This document shows, one piece after another, positions 20,061 through 29,539 of a DNA stretch of 64,000 nt. A program made the position numbers and the translations under genes. The notes beneath the pieces were generated by a model, which worked only from the letters and a program-made list of their open reading frames with translations, was not told the DNA's origin and did not search any database. Every line of letters starts with the position of its first letter. Within the stretch, counting starts at the first letter, position 1. This DNA comes from Amblyomma americanum (lineage: Eukaryota > Arthropoda > Arachnida > Ixodida > Ixodidae): positions 58,089,368-58,153,367 of the forward strand of contig NC_135505.1 in the NCBI RefSeq assembly GCF_052857255.1, given 5' to 3'.

Positions 20061-22030
20061 CACACAACCTACCCACTGGACTGTGAGCAAACTCCCCACT
20101 CTGGTGGGTTTGATCCGCCGCCAAGCAACAACTGCGCGTGTGCTGCGTGACGTCACCGCTCAAATTCAACTCAGTGAAATGATTCAATGAGTCGCAAACG
20201 GTTTTCGCCTTCCCGCAGATAAGAGATATCTAAGTTCCTTCAACGAATTTTTGCTTAGGTTTCGAGTTTTTCTCCTATGGCTTGGTGTTTTTTTCCTGAA
20301 TCAGTAGCTGAGATAATGAATTAAGTTGTTATTGTGTTCTCATAAGGACCAATACACGACAAAAGGGTCTAGTGAGCTGAAGACGAGCGTTTTCTTTAAC
20401 GAAAACGATCCCTATTGTGAGAATTCAAAACATTCCAAGAAGAAGGCAATAAAGGTTGATCGATTTTTTTAGCACACCTTTCATAACATGTTCCAAAGTA
20501 ATTGCAGTTCCTAATGGCTTAAATTTATAAGTCGTACTCACGGAGTAACCCAAGCGGCGCAGTCAGACTTCCGACCATATGCTGTTCAGTGGCCTCCCGA
20601 TGGGGAGCCGACTAGGTCGGCAACTGATTGGGCCGTGAGCACATGCCAGGCTGCTTGGTTCAAGGCCGGCATCAAAGGTCGGGCCAGCCGTCCCTCAAAG
20701 AGCAGATGGCTCGATGTGGAGCTTACCTGCACCGCTGGGTTACATTCACCACGAAACCTAGACACTGCGCTTGGGACTTATTCACGACTGTTGGCGATAC
20801 ATCAATTTCTTTCAGTGGTTTAATATCGGAGTTTATAAAAAAATACTCTTTTTGCCAGCGTTATCATCAAACTCTTTTGGCTCGAATCGACAAACGCAGT
20901 TTTGCTAGTTATGGCGCCAGTGTAGATGCAGAAAGGCGCCCATACGCCCTCCCGCGGGAGAAACGTGATCGCTTCAATATTTTGTGCTTTCACAAGTTCT
21001 TTTGACAGTTCGGGGTGAACGTGCTGCAAGGTGAGTCACTACCTGAAAAGTAATTGTATTTGTGTGCCTGAGCGGTAAATAAGCTTGTGAAATATAATGG
21101 GATGCTCATTTTGTTTGTTCTTAACGATTTCAGTCGCGCTCTGGTAGGATGCAACTACACACCATCGCCCGTGGGCACCTGAGCGTCTCTTGTTTTTTTT
21201 TTAAGGCGCGCTTATTTTATTAAGGCGCGATATCTCTTCGAACAGGAGCAGCGGTGACATGTCACATGTCACCGCTTTAAGGCGGTGGCGGTTCCGTATT
21301 GAGAGAGCCACGCCAGAATCCTATGATACTAGTTTAGGCGCCGAGCAGGTGTTGCTTTTATGGCGGCGCGGCCGCTTCTGCGACATTAACCATTGCAGCG
21401 TTGTGCACAAAATCATGGAGGCGCTCTTCAGTGCCTAGGTCCAGTGTACATGCAGGCGCAGTTCAGTAGTTTGAGCTATCGTTCCGGAGTTGTGCGACAA
21501 TGTGTACGCATAGCTTTGGGCCCAAGCTTGAGGGTCCGAGTGCCATACGATTTTCAATGCTTCCGCTTCTACTTTAGGGTTATCACTTCTGAGTGTGAAT
21601 ATCCCTTTGTGCGTAACTTTCTCTGCGGCGTGATTTAAAACATGGGCGGCAATTCATCACTTTCTGAATTAGCGAGTGTTGAATTGAGGCTACGCTTTTG
21701 CTGGGCAGTCGCACAGAAACCGCTTAAGGCCTACCGTTTGCTAACGGTGTCTATGTGCGTTCAACCCGATGCGCTTACGGGGTGCCAAATCTAGCTGACA
21801 GATGCACTGCATTAAAACATTTGTCTTCTGTATGGAGGCAAAATGCTGAGGAAAATTTATAAAAAGGTTCATTGATATTGCTTTCTCTGGTGGATTTCAC
21901 GGAAACCGTGCAGTCTCATACAAGGTTAATCCGGTTGCTCACTGTGTAGAACAGGCCATTAACACATTGAAACCATTTGCTGTCTGACTTGAACCTTTGC
22001 TATCATATTTTTGGGTGCAAGCCTACGGTT
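20061..22030. other. Non-coding sequence with one perfect palindrome
   Basis: I cannot support a gene here. A 125-codon frame (20628-21005) lacks any signature. A perfect 27-bp palindrome lies at 21250-21276. Confidence 0.4.
21250..21276. repeat. Perfect 27-bp palindrome
   Basis: AGCGGTGACATGT (21250-21262), one C at 21263, then the exact reverse complement ACATGTCACCGCT (21264-21276). Its role is unknown. Confidence 0.9.
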
Positions 22031-22039
22031 GCTGGTTAC

Positions 22040-22740
22040 TGTACGAGTCGTCACTACTGTGTGCATTGTTGCACGTTTGATTACTTTGTCATCTGCTACA
22101 GTTTTCAGAGAACTCGGGTGTTTAGTGAGACGCTTTCAGCTCACGGATGCATGGGTTGCTCTTAATGATGAATACTTTGTGGCCACGTGTAATCGAGGCC
22201 CCTCCGCTAGCCGCCTTTACAGAGTTTATCTCCCCCCTGCCCTCGTATTGCTTCTCCGCGCAATCGGGACTGTAAGCCTCCCGCCAGACGCCCAGGGCAT
22301 CACCAACCACGCACCCTTGTTGGTGCGCGGGAACGCGTCACTCGGAAGGTCGACCGACAAGAGTAGGTGGAGGATGGGCACCGCACATTGATTAAAGCGG
22401 TATCTACGGTTCTAACTGACCGTTTGAAGCCGTGCTTAGCCGACGTGGTCAGCCCGCTCCAGAGCTCGTCAGTCGGGATTAGATCAATCTTCTCTTCGCT
22501 GGCTCTCACACGCGACCTTTTTGCGTACGCTCAGGCAAAAAAGCTGAATGCTTGTTTCATCTCCCTCGATCAAAGCAAAGCCTTAGATACAGTGGAGCAT
22601 GACCATTTGTTGGCAGTGTTGTCATATCTATGCCTTCTGGACAAATTTAGTAACATAGGAGGTGCCCTATATTCGAGGCTGTCTGGTCAGCTGGTTTTGA
22701 ATGAGGCGTTGAGCGGGAAGATTTGCGTGACGCCAGGAAT
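22040..22740 (+). pseudogene. LINE ORF2, endonuclease tail and RT start (interrupted copy)
   Basis: The frame 22011-22391 contains FQLTDAWVALNDEYF, NRGPSASRLYRVYLP and ITNHAP. This matches the C-terminal part of a LINE AP-endonuclease; the usual S-D-H motif is changed to T-N-H. The RT follows at about 22367-22738 with TVLTDRLKPCLADVVSPLQ and NACFISLDQSKALDTVEHDH, in which the first catalytic Asp is present. The part linking endonuclease and RT is deleted. The frame stops at VTPGI, where the inserted CR1-like LINE begins, and resumes with CPLSPALFVLSLD at about 25016. The first RT half here is therefore continuous in sense with 25005-26437. Confidence 0.75.
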
Positions 22741-22748
22741 TTATTTAC

Positions 22749-22843
<95 letters not shown>
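22739..22843. repeat. (ATTT)n microsatellite, 3' tail of the CR1-like LINE
   Basis: About 26 uninterrupted copies of a 4-bp unit, with one early TTAC variant. It sits exactly at the 3' boundary of the minus-strand LINE. Confidence 0.95.
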
Positions 22844-22844
<1 letters not shown>

Positions 22845-24815
22845 GATACCCTCAGGGTACAGGTGTACGTTACAAAGGGGAGGGGCGGATACATATACAA
22901 AGTAAAGTTAGCACATGAAAACAATAAAACAAAAGAAAATAGAATAACAAGGTATAAAATATAATTTCTAAGGCGGCGTTGGTGTCAAAAGTATAATAAA
23001 AATGTATCAAAGAACACAGTACACAATGAAGATAGACAAATGAAAAAATGGTTTAACTCTATGCAAGAAAGAAGCTTTGGAATGCGGATTTAAAGTTTTC
23101 TTCTCCAGTATACTTGTTAGTGATGCGGATAGGTTATTCCAATCATCACAAGTCCTGGGAAGAAACGAGTTAGAATGGGCAACCGTGTTTTAGTGTGGCA
23201 TGTAGACCTTTTGACTGTGGTTACAACGATATGAAATGTATGATGGGGGTTGAATCCACAAGGAGTGCAATGTTGAGTTATAGTGGTATATTTTATGAAA
23301 AAGTGTGAGGCGAGGTAGCTTTCTTCGAGTTGATAAGGACGGAAGATGCAAGTATGCTTTCATATTAGTAACACTGACTGTCCTTTGATAGTTATTTAAG
23401 CTGAACCGGACTGAGCGATTTTGTACTGCCTCAAAGGACTGTATGAGAGTTACTTGGCCTGGATCCCAAACAGATGATGCGTATTCGAGTTGTGGACGAA
23501 TGTAGGTTGTATACATTAATAATTTTAAGCATGATTGTGCAACAGAGAAATTACGACGAATGTATTCAAGAGTACGACTGGATTTGGCGATGATGGAACT
23601 GACATGTGATTTCCAAGAGAGATCATTTGTAATGGTTACACCAAGGTAGCGGTAAGATGTCACAGACTCTAATAAGACGTTATTAAGCGTATACGCGGGA
23701 TCTGATAAGTTAGTGCGAGATACCCTCATTGATTTACGTCTGTTAATATTTAATTGCATGCACCATGTAATGCACCATTCGTTAATATTATTAAGGTCAT
23801 TCTGAACTAATAGGACACAGGAATTATTAGTAAGTTTACGGTACTGAACACAGTCATCAGCAAATAGGCAAATTTTGGAAGAAACGCGAAAAGACAAGTC
23901 ATTTATGTAAATCAAGAATAAGAGAGGACCCAAAACCGACCCTTTCGGAACGCCGGAGTGCACTAGGGCCGAAGGTGAGTTAACTTCATTTGTAGTTACA
24001 AACTTAACGTGGGACGTGAGGAAAGCGCGAATCCAATCAATTACTGCAGGGTCAATGCTTAAGACACTTAGTTTATGAAGAAGTAGCGCATGGTTTACCT
24101 TGTCAAAAGCTTTAGAGAAATCAAGAAATATACAGTCAATTGAAAAACCAGAGACTAGATAGGCATGCGAATCATTAGTGAAGGAAACAAGCTGAGTTTC
24201 GAAAGAGAAATGTTTACGGAATCCATGCTGGGCACTTGACAAAAAGTTATTTTCAAGAAAGTTAACAAGGTGTGTGTATATAATGTGCTCCATGATTTTA
24301 CATGGTAAAGATGTAAGGGAAATGGGCCTGTAGTTTAGGGGATCATGTGTTGGACCTGACTTGTGGATGGGGAATACTTTTCCAGATTTTCGGTCAAGAG
24401 GTATAGTGCCATAGTTTTACGATTGTGAGAAAATGCACTCTAGTATTATTGAACTGTATTGTACCGTATTTTACAAAAATTAATGTCAATCTCGTCCACT
24501 CCGCAAGATAATTTGGGTTTTAAGTTATTTATTGTAGCTTTGATACATGTTCATTCAAATATTATGGGTTCCATGATCTGATAATTGGTAGCATTCAAAA
24601 CTGGCATCGGAGTGGTGAGTACTGGGGATGAAAATGACATAATAAATGTGTTGTTAAGCACATGTGAACAAATATGAAGCGGCACTGAGTCCCCAGAACT
24701 GGTGCGTAGTGATAAGACACTCTTATTAGTCTTGCCTCGAATGACATTCCAAAATCGCTTTGGATTAGTTTTTAGTAACTGTGGAAGAGTAGTGTTTAAA
24801 AATGAAAGCTTGGGT
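22741..24815 (-). mobile_element. CR1-like LINE inserted in another LINE (minus strand)
   Basis: The RT is open on the minus strand from about 24418 down to 23190. It contains NYRPISLTSLPCKI, QHGFRKHFSFETQL, FLDFSKAFDKVNH, SGVPKGSVLGPLLFLIYIND and LFADDC, the standard RT blocks, with the catalytic Asp pair intact. A more degenerate part (24810-24551) carries KTNPKRFWNVIRGKTN, the linker between endonuclease and RT. The endonuclease is absent, so the copy is 5' truncated. Its 3' end is a run of about 25 ATTT units at 22739-22843 (AAAT on the coding strand), preceded by an untranslated region containing TACCCTGAGGGTATC. It splits the plus-strand LINE RT. Confidence 0.85.
23190..24293 (-). CDS. 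Reverse transcriptase of the CR1-like LINE (open over 367 codons)
   Basis: This frame covers most of the RT domain and the thumb. Fingers and palm blocks lie at residues 1-150 (HGFRKHFSF, FLDFSKAFDKVNH, GVPKGSVLGPLLF, FADDC). The C-terminal region contains YRYLGVTITNDLSWKSHV and RPQLEYASSVWDP, both characteristic of CR1/L2-type RTs. The Met is internal: the same frame is open further upstream to about 24418, so translation would not start here in an intact element. The enzyme would reverse-transcribe element RNA at a nicked target. No stop interrupts the RT, so this is one of the best-kept frames in the window, although the copy lacks its 5' part. Confidence 0.85.
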   Translation of the reverse strand: MEHIIYTHLVNFLENNFLSSAQHGFRKHFSFETQLVSFTNDSHAYLVSGFSIDCIFLDFSKAFDKVNHALLLHKLSVLSIDPAVIDWIRAFLTSHVKFVTTNEVNSPSALVHSGVPKGSVLGPLLFLIYINDLSFRVSSKICLFADDCVQYRKLTNNSCVLLVQNDLNNINEWCITWCMQLNINRRKSMRVSRTNLSDPAYTLNNVLLESVTSYRYLGVTITNDLSWKSHVSSIIAKSSRTLEYIRRNFSVAQSCLKLLMYTTYIRPQLEYASSVWDPGQVTLIQSFEAVQNRSVRFSLNNYQRTVSVTNMKAYLHLPSLSTRRKLPRLTLFHKIYHYNSTLHSLWIQPPSYISYRCNHSQKVYMPH

Positions 24816-25004
24816 GCCCGCCTCAGCTGCGGAAGGTGGCTGATTTGAAACCCACCGCCGGCAACCCACCGGTAAAAATCGGTACAAGCGTCCCCCGGCC
24901 CGGCGCCCGGCTTCCTCAGGGGTGTACGCTTGGAAGAAGCTCCACAAACCCCGCTACGCCCTCCAGGGCAAAAGCAGTAGGTGAAGTTTAAATGAGTCCG
25001 CTCT
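24816..25004 (-). repeat. G+C-rich segment at the 5' junction of the CR1-like insertion
   Basis: This 190-bp segment is far more G+C-rich than the CR1 body. On the minus strand it contains GCCGGCGGTGGGTTTCAAATC, which vaguely resembles a Pol III B-box. It could be the 5' part of the inserted element, a separate small repeat, or filler at the truncation point; I cannot decide. The interrupted plus-strand LINE resumes at about 25005. Confidence 0.35.
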
Positions 25005-26437
25005 GCGAGAGTTCTGCGGTTGTCCCCTCTCGCCCGCTCTCTTCGTGCTCTCACTGGACCTCCTGCTCCGTGCAGTTGAGGACCACCCAGCTATCCGAGG
25101 TTTTCCCCTTCCGGGGCAGTGATGAGAATCTGTGTCCGCTTACGCGGACGACATCTCGCTGTTCTTGCGAGATGCGGACAGTTTTCTTGCCTTCTTGCAG
25201 GTTTTCAACAAATATGCGGCCATCTCAGGGGCTCAGTTGAAAACCACGAAGAGGCAAACACTGAGCTTTGGCACGTTTCAGAAATCTTTGCGCGTGGGAG
25301 TCCGGTTCGTCGATGGCGTGCGAGTGCTAGGCATCGTTTTTAAGTCAGCAGGCGTGTCGCCAAAATCGTGGGACGACGCCTTCGCTCAAGCGCGACGGGC
25401 CATCGACTCGATTGCACACCTCGAAGTTTCTTTGAATGCCAAAGCACTGTTCTTTCGTACCTGTGCAGCTGCGTATGCTTGTTTCGTTGTGCGTGTTGCT
25501 CCGATGCCGCGTCGCGTGGCAGGGAAGCTGAATTGGCTCGCAGGCCAAGTGCTGTGAAACGGTAAGCCGGCCCCAGTATCATGACAAGTTTTGTCCGCGC
25601 AACGCGACAGAGGAGGTGTGAACCTACCCTCCTGGCAGGCAACAGCTCGAGCTTTCGCCACCCAAGCAGTTCGTGACCTGCTGGCGGCCCAGGCGTACAC
25701 GAGTCGATTACTAGTCCTGTATTGGTTGGGTGCTGGGAGTCGATTCTTTCTAACGCAGCGACACACGGGACCTCAGGCATAGCAACCTATGCCCTTTTGC
25801 AAAGTGACAACTGACTTTTTCCGTTTCTGGCTCCGCCAGTTTCCGGACGCGGACATAAGCGAAACAGCAGTGGCACGTGTTAGTGCGACGGTTGCTGTTT
25901 TAGAGCTCAGTGCTCACCAGGTAGAAAAACATCCTAGAAAGTGGCAGTCGCCTCGAGCCCGTTGCAAAAGAAGTACAAGACTTCAAATGGCGTCGCCGTT
26001 GGCATGTACTGCGGACGAGGGAGTGTCTCGCAAGATGGGGCGTCGTACCAAATACGCGTTACACCAATTGCGGCGTTGTTGAGACACAGCGGCACGCCCT
26101 GGAAGACTGCGTCGTAGCACGTACTTTGTGGCTCCTGATCTACCGGATGTTTAGGGTGTGCCCGCGCCAGCGCAACTCGCGAAGGCGCTCAATCTTTGAG
26201 AACCTCGTGATCGCAGTAGTGATGTGCGTGCTTTGGAAGCGACATAACTTGGCCGAAGTGCGCGCAAAACGGCAACGCGCCAGGTTTTCGCTCTTGAGGA
26301 GCGTGCGCCTAATTGTGTGGGAATTCCTAGAAGAAGATCTGACAGTAGGCGGCGAAGCGCTGGTTTTGCGGCGCTGGTCAACCCAGTTTATTTTAGTACG
26401 TAGGAACAGAGTCGTGCTCGCACCCATGGAGTACTAG
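25005..26437 (+). pseudogene. LINE ORF2 continued: RT catalytic half and C-terminal domain
   Basis: It resumes with CPLSPALFVLSLDLLLRAVED at 25016. After stops near 25110 it continues in the frame 25132-25557 with SAYADDISLFLRDADSF, the catalytic Y-A-D-D box, and then GAQLKTTKRQTLSFGTF and VRVLGIVFKSAGVSP. The following parts (25560-26100) are broken by frameshifts. The frame 26126-26437 holds the extreme C-terminus (LWLLIYRMFRVCP, ENLVIAVVMCVLWKRHN) and ends LAPMEY before the TAG at 26435. A zf-RVT-type Cys/His segment probably precedes it near 26060-26120. The clade is not certain (L1/Tx1-like or another zf-RVT lineage). Confidence 0.7.
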
Positions 26438-26792
26438 AGACTTTTTGCTGCGGATGCCCTGAGTTTGTCGTGGTAACGGGTACCACCCCTTACCTATTTA
26501 TGCGAGTATCTGGGAACAAGTGTGGTACACATATGGTAATTTTTTACCCCGCTCTTGCCCCTCACCCCAATCTTCTCCGTTTCCTAACCGCCGCGTACTG
26601 AGATGTATATTGGATTTGGAAAGAGGCCGCGCCATGACGTTTACTGTAAAACAATTTTTGGCCTGCTTTCTACCTGTTTCTTTCTGTCCGATCTGGTTAC
26701 TGTTCTGGCCTTTTTTTCCTCCGTTGGTTTTGTGATTACCTTATGTACTGTTCGTGTTCAAATATTGTGTGGTGTACTAATAAATTGTGTTT
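26438..26792 (+). other. Probable 3' untranslated region of the interrupted LINE
   Basis: There is no coding signal between the LINE stop at 26437 and the LTR remnant at 26793. AATAAA-like words occur near 26780. The exact 3' end of the LINE cannot be fixed because the next element abuts it. Confidence 0.45.
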
Positions 26793-26875
26793 GTATGTGC
26801 GAATAAACGTCGCTTCGCCTCTGGAAACTTGTCTGCTCCTTCGCATGAACCACGCAACACTACAACTGGCGACGA

Positions 26876-27760
26876 GAATGGAATTTGAAGACCTCGTTCT
26901 TCAGTTTGGAAGGGAAGTGTTTCCTAAATTCGCTCCGTGAAGAAAACTGTCTTTTTGCAGTGTGTGGAGCCTGTGGCTGTCGTCATCACTGGAGCCGAGG
27001 CAGCAGTGACGCTCTATGCTGGGTGACTGGGCCAGCTGGGACCCTTCGACGAGTCCGCCAGCGATTGGACTTCGTACGAAGAGCGGCTTACGTCGTTCCT
27101 GATTGTTAACGGAGTACCCGACAGCGACAAGGTACACGCATTTTTAAACATTATCGGTCAGAAGACCTCCGGGTTGTTGAAGTCATTAACTGCTACAGAA
27201 GTGCCTTCTACGCATAGTTTCGAAGACCTCAAGAAAGTTTTGAGCGACCACTGTCCCCGAAGCCGTCCGTCTTTGTAGAACGGGCCAAGTTTCACCGGAG
27301 GTACAACGAGAAGGCGAGTCCTTATCTAGTTACGAAATCGAGCTTCGTAAACTGTCGCAAACGTGCGAGTTTGGAAGCGCCCTTGACGAGTCTCTTCGGG
27401 ACCGCTTCGTGTGCGCCTTGTTACAAGATATTCAGCGAGTGCTTTTCACGGAAGATAGCAAGCTTACGTTCCAGAAAACGATGGAGCGGGCTTTTGCAAT
27501 GGAAGCGGCTAAGAAGAATGCTGCTGAGGCACGTGGTACCGACGCCGCAGTCGGCGATGTGCACAAGGTGCAAGCTGAGGCGAATAAAACATGCAAAATC
27601 TGTTGTCGCTGTGGTTCGCCAAAACACAGGAGTGAAGGATGCCCTCACTTGGACGCAACCTGTTTCACTTGCAACAAAAAAGGTCATATCCAGAGAGCCT
27701 GCCGAAGCAGTGGTAGGACTTTTTTCAAGAAAAAGCGTATGAAAAGAAATGTGAAGATGC
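26876..27760 (+). pseudogene. Gag of the third Ty3/gypsy element
   Basis: A start-like MEFEDLVLQFGREV at 26878 runs to a stop. The capsid is readable at about 27050-27250 in another frame (DWTSYEERLTSFLIVNGVPD, FLNIIGQKTSGLLKSL). It continues in the frame 27409-28032 as LLQDIQRVLFTEDSKLTFQ and AFAMEAAKKNAAEA. Two CCHC knuckles follow: CCRCGSPKHRSEGC and CFTCNKKGHIQRAC. At least two frameshifts are needed. The Gag of this element shows no SCAN resemblance, unlike that of the inner element at 3.4-10 kb. Confidence 0.8.
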
Positions 27761-28113
27761 TGACGTTTATGTCGCGGAAAGCTTCGACCCCCAGTGTAAG
27801 CGGCGTGTCGCCAGCTCAGTGCGACCCTGTCACCGTACAGATGACCATCGACGGCGTCTTGGTGAACAAGGAGCTAGACACGGGTGCGGCTGTTTCTGTT
27901 ATTTCAAAGAAGCAGTTCCGTCAGCTATTTCCTTCTGCCGTACTGGAGCCTACTACAGTTAAACTTCGTACCTACACAGGAGCACTGATACGGCCTCAGG
28001 GGGTCTCTTTGGTCAACGTGCAGCACGGCTAGCATTCTGCAGTTCTTCCACTCTACGTCGTAGACGACAAGGCACCACCTCTACTGGGCTAGAAGTGGCT
28101 CCACGCCGCAAGG
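27761..28113 (+). pseudogene. Aspartic protease of the third Ty3/gypsy element
   Basis: The sequence VQMTIDGVLVNKELDTGAAVS carries the catalytic D-T-G, followed by VKLRTYTGALIRPQG in the flap and core. It is in frame with the zinc knuckles and ends at a TAG at 28030-28032. A second TAG at 28090-28092 interrupts the LLG-WL motif. This is the typical protease of Gag-Pol for this lineage. Confidence 0.8.
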
Positions 28114-29486
28114 TTGCAGTGGGCGAAAATCTGGAACCTGAACATTACAAGGTCAGACACTCCTGCTCGTATGAGCGCAAAAAAGAGGCTTGACGCATTG
28201 CTGGCGAAGTACCAACCCCTTTGCCAAGACGACCTAGGCACGATAAGGGAAGAGCGCGCCGAAGTTTATCTTAAACCTGATATGAAGCCGAGACACCTAA
28301 AAGCCAGGAACGTTCCGTTCGCGTTGCAAATAGCGTTAGGCGCTGAAATGGTTAAAATGAAACAACTGGGAATTATATCGCCTATTACTACGTCAGAATA
28401 CGCTACCCCGGCGGTACCCGTAATCATGCAAGATTGTACCATACGTATCTGCGGCGACTACAAGACGACCGTTAACCCGTGCCTTGATGTCGACCGCTAC
28501 CCATTACCAAAGGCAGACGACCTGTTCACAGCCTTGTCGGCAGGTAAGTATTTCTTGAAGATTGACCTCAACCGGGGCTATCAGCAAGTGGCCATGTCTG
28601 AGTCGTCAAAAAAATACCTCACGTTGAATACGCAGAAAGGATTGTTTGCTGTTAATCGACTCGCGTTTGAAACTTCGTCCGCACCTGAGATTTTCTAAAG
28701 AATAATTGACACCATGCAGAAGTGTTTACACGGGGTTTGCTGCTACCTAGACGACATTCTGGGGACTGGTAAAAAGTACGAATAGCATTTCACCAATCTG
28801 GAAGCTGTGTTTAAACGACTTATTCAAAGAGGTGTTCGGGTCAAGAAAGAGAAGTGTTCGGTTTTCCAACAAGAGCTTCGCTACCTCGGACATAGTCAGC
28901 GCACAGGGCTTCTCGGCACCGACAGAGAAGGTTGACGCACTCCTAAAGTCTCCAGCCTCTGAAGACAGGCAGCAGCTGCAGTGGGTCCTGGGAGTCGTCA
29001 ATTTCTATGGCGTTTATTCCTAACCTAGCAACGGTGCCACAACCATTTTTCAGGTTGCTGCGTAAAAAAGCCCCGTGGGGCTGAGATGAGCGTTGCCAGG
29101 TAGCGTTCACTAAGACAAATAGCTTTCTAGCCTCCCCGGCGACTTCCGAGCACTACGACCCGTGCAAATCTTAGCAGCTATCATGCGAAGCATCGCATTA
29201 TGGTTTAGGTGCGGTTATTTCTCAAGTTTTAGATTATGGAAGCACTAAGCCAATCGCTTTCGCATTGCGTACCTTGACCGATGCCGAAAAAAAATACAAC
29301 CAGCTTGAGAAAGAGGTCCTTGCGATAATATTTGGTGGTAAGAAGTTTAATTTCTACGTTTACGGTGGTTCGTTCACCTTAGTAACCGAACATAAACCTC
29401 TTCAGACAATATTGTACCCAACAACCACCATTTCGACTATCGTAGCATCGCGTCGGCACCGCTGGGATGTCAAATTGCCAGCTTAA
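28114..29486 (+). pseudogene. RT and RNase H of the third Ty3/gypsy element
   Basis: The RT is open from 28114 to 28698. It shows EERAEVYLKPDMKPRHLKAR, IRICGDYKTTVNPCLDVDRYP and YFLKIDLNRGYQQVAM, ending in a premature TAA at 28696. The catalytic box YLDDI at 28745-28759 is intact, although the next residues read LGTGK rather than the usual LVTGK. RNase H is readable at 29265-29486 with LTDAEKKYNQLEKEVLAIIF and FTLVTEHKPLQTIL. The mid-part (28860-29260) is frameshifted. The product would copy element RNA to DNA in the particle. Confidence 0.8.
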
Positions 29487-29539
29487 CGATATTCGCTTAT
29501 ATTCAGAAGATCAAGCGAGAATGCTGAGCCTATTTCTGT

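Noticed and set aside
20628..21005. 125-codon frame as a gene
   Set aside because: No domain or splice evidence; overlapping frames on both strands are similar in length.
24551..25054. 167-codon minus-strand frame as a separate protein
   Set aside because: Its second half is the CR1-like linker before the RT, and its first half runs through the G+C-rich junction and the other LINE in antisense; it is a composite.
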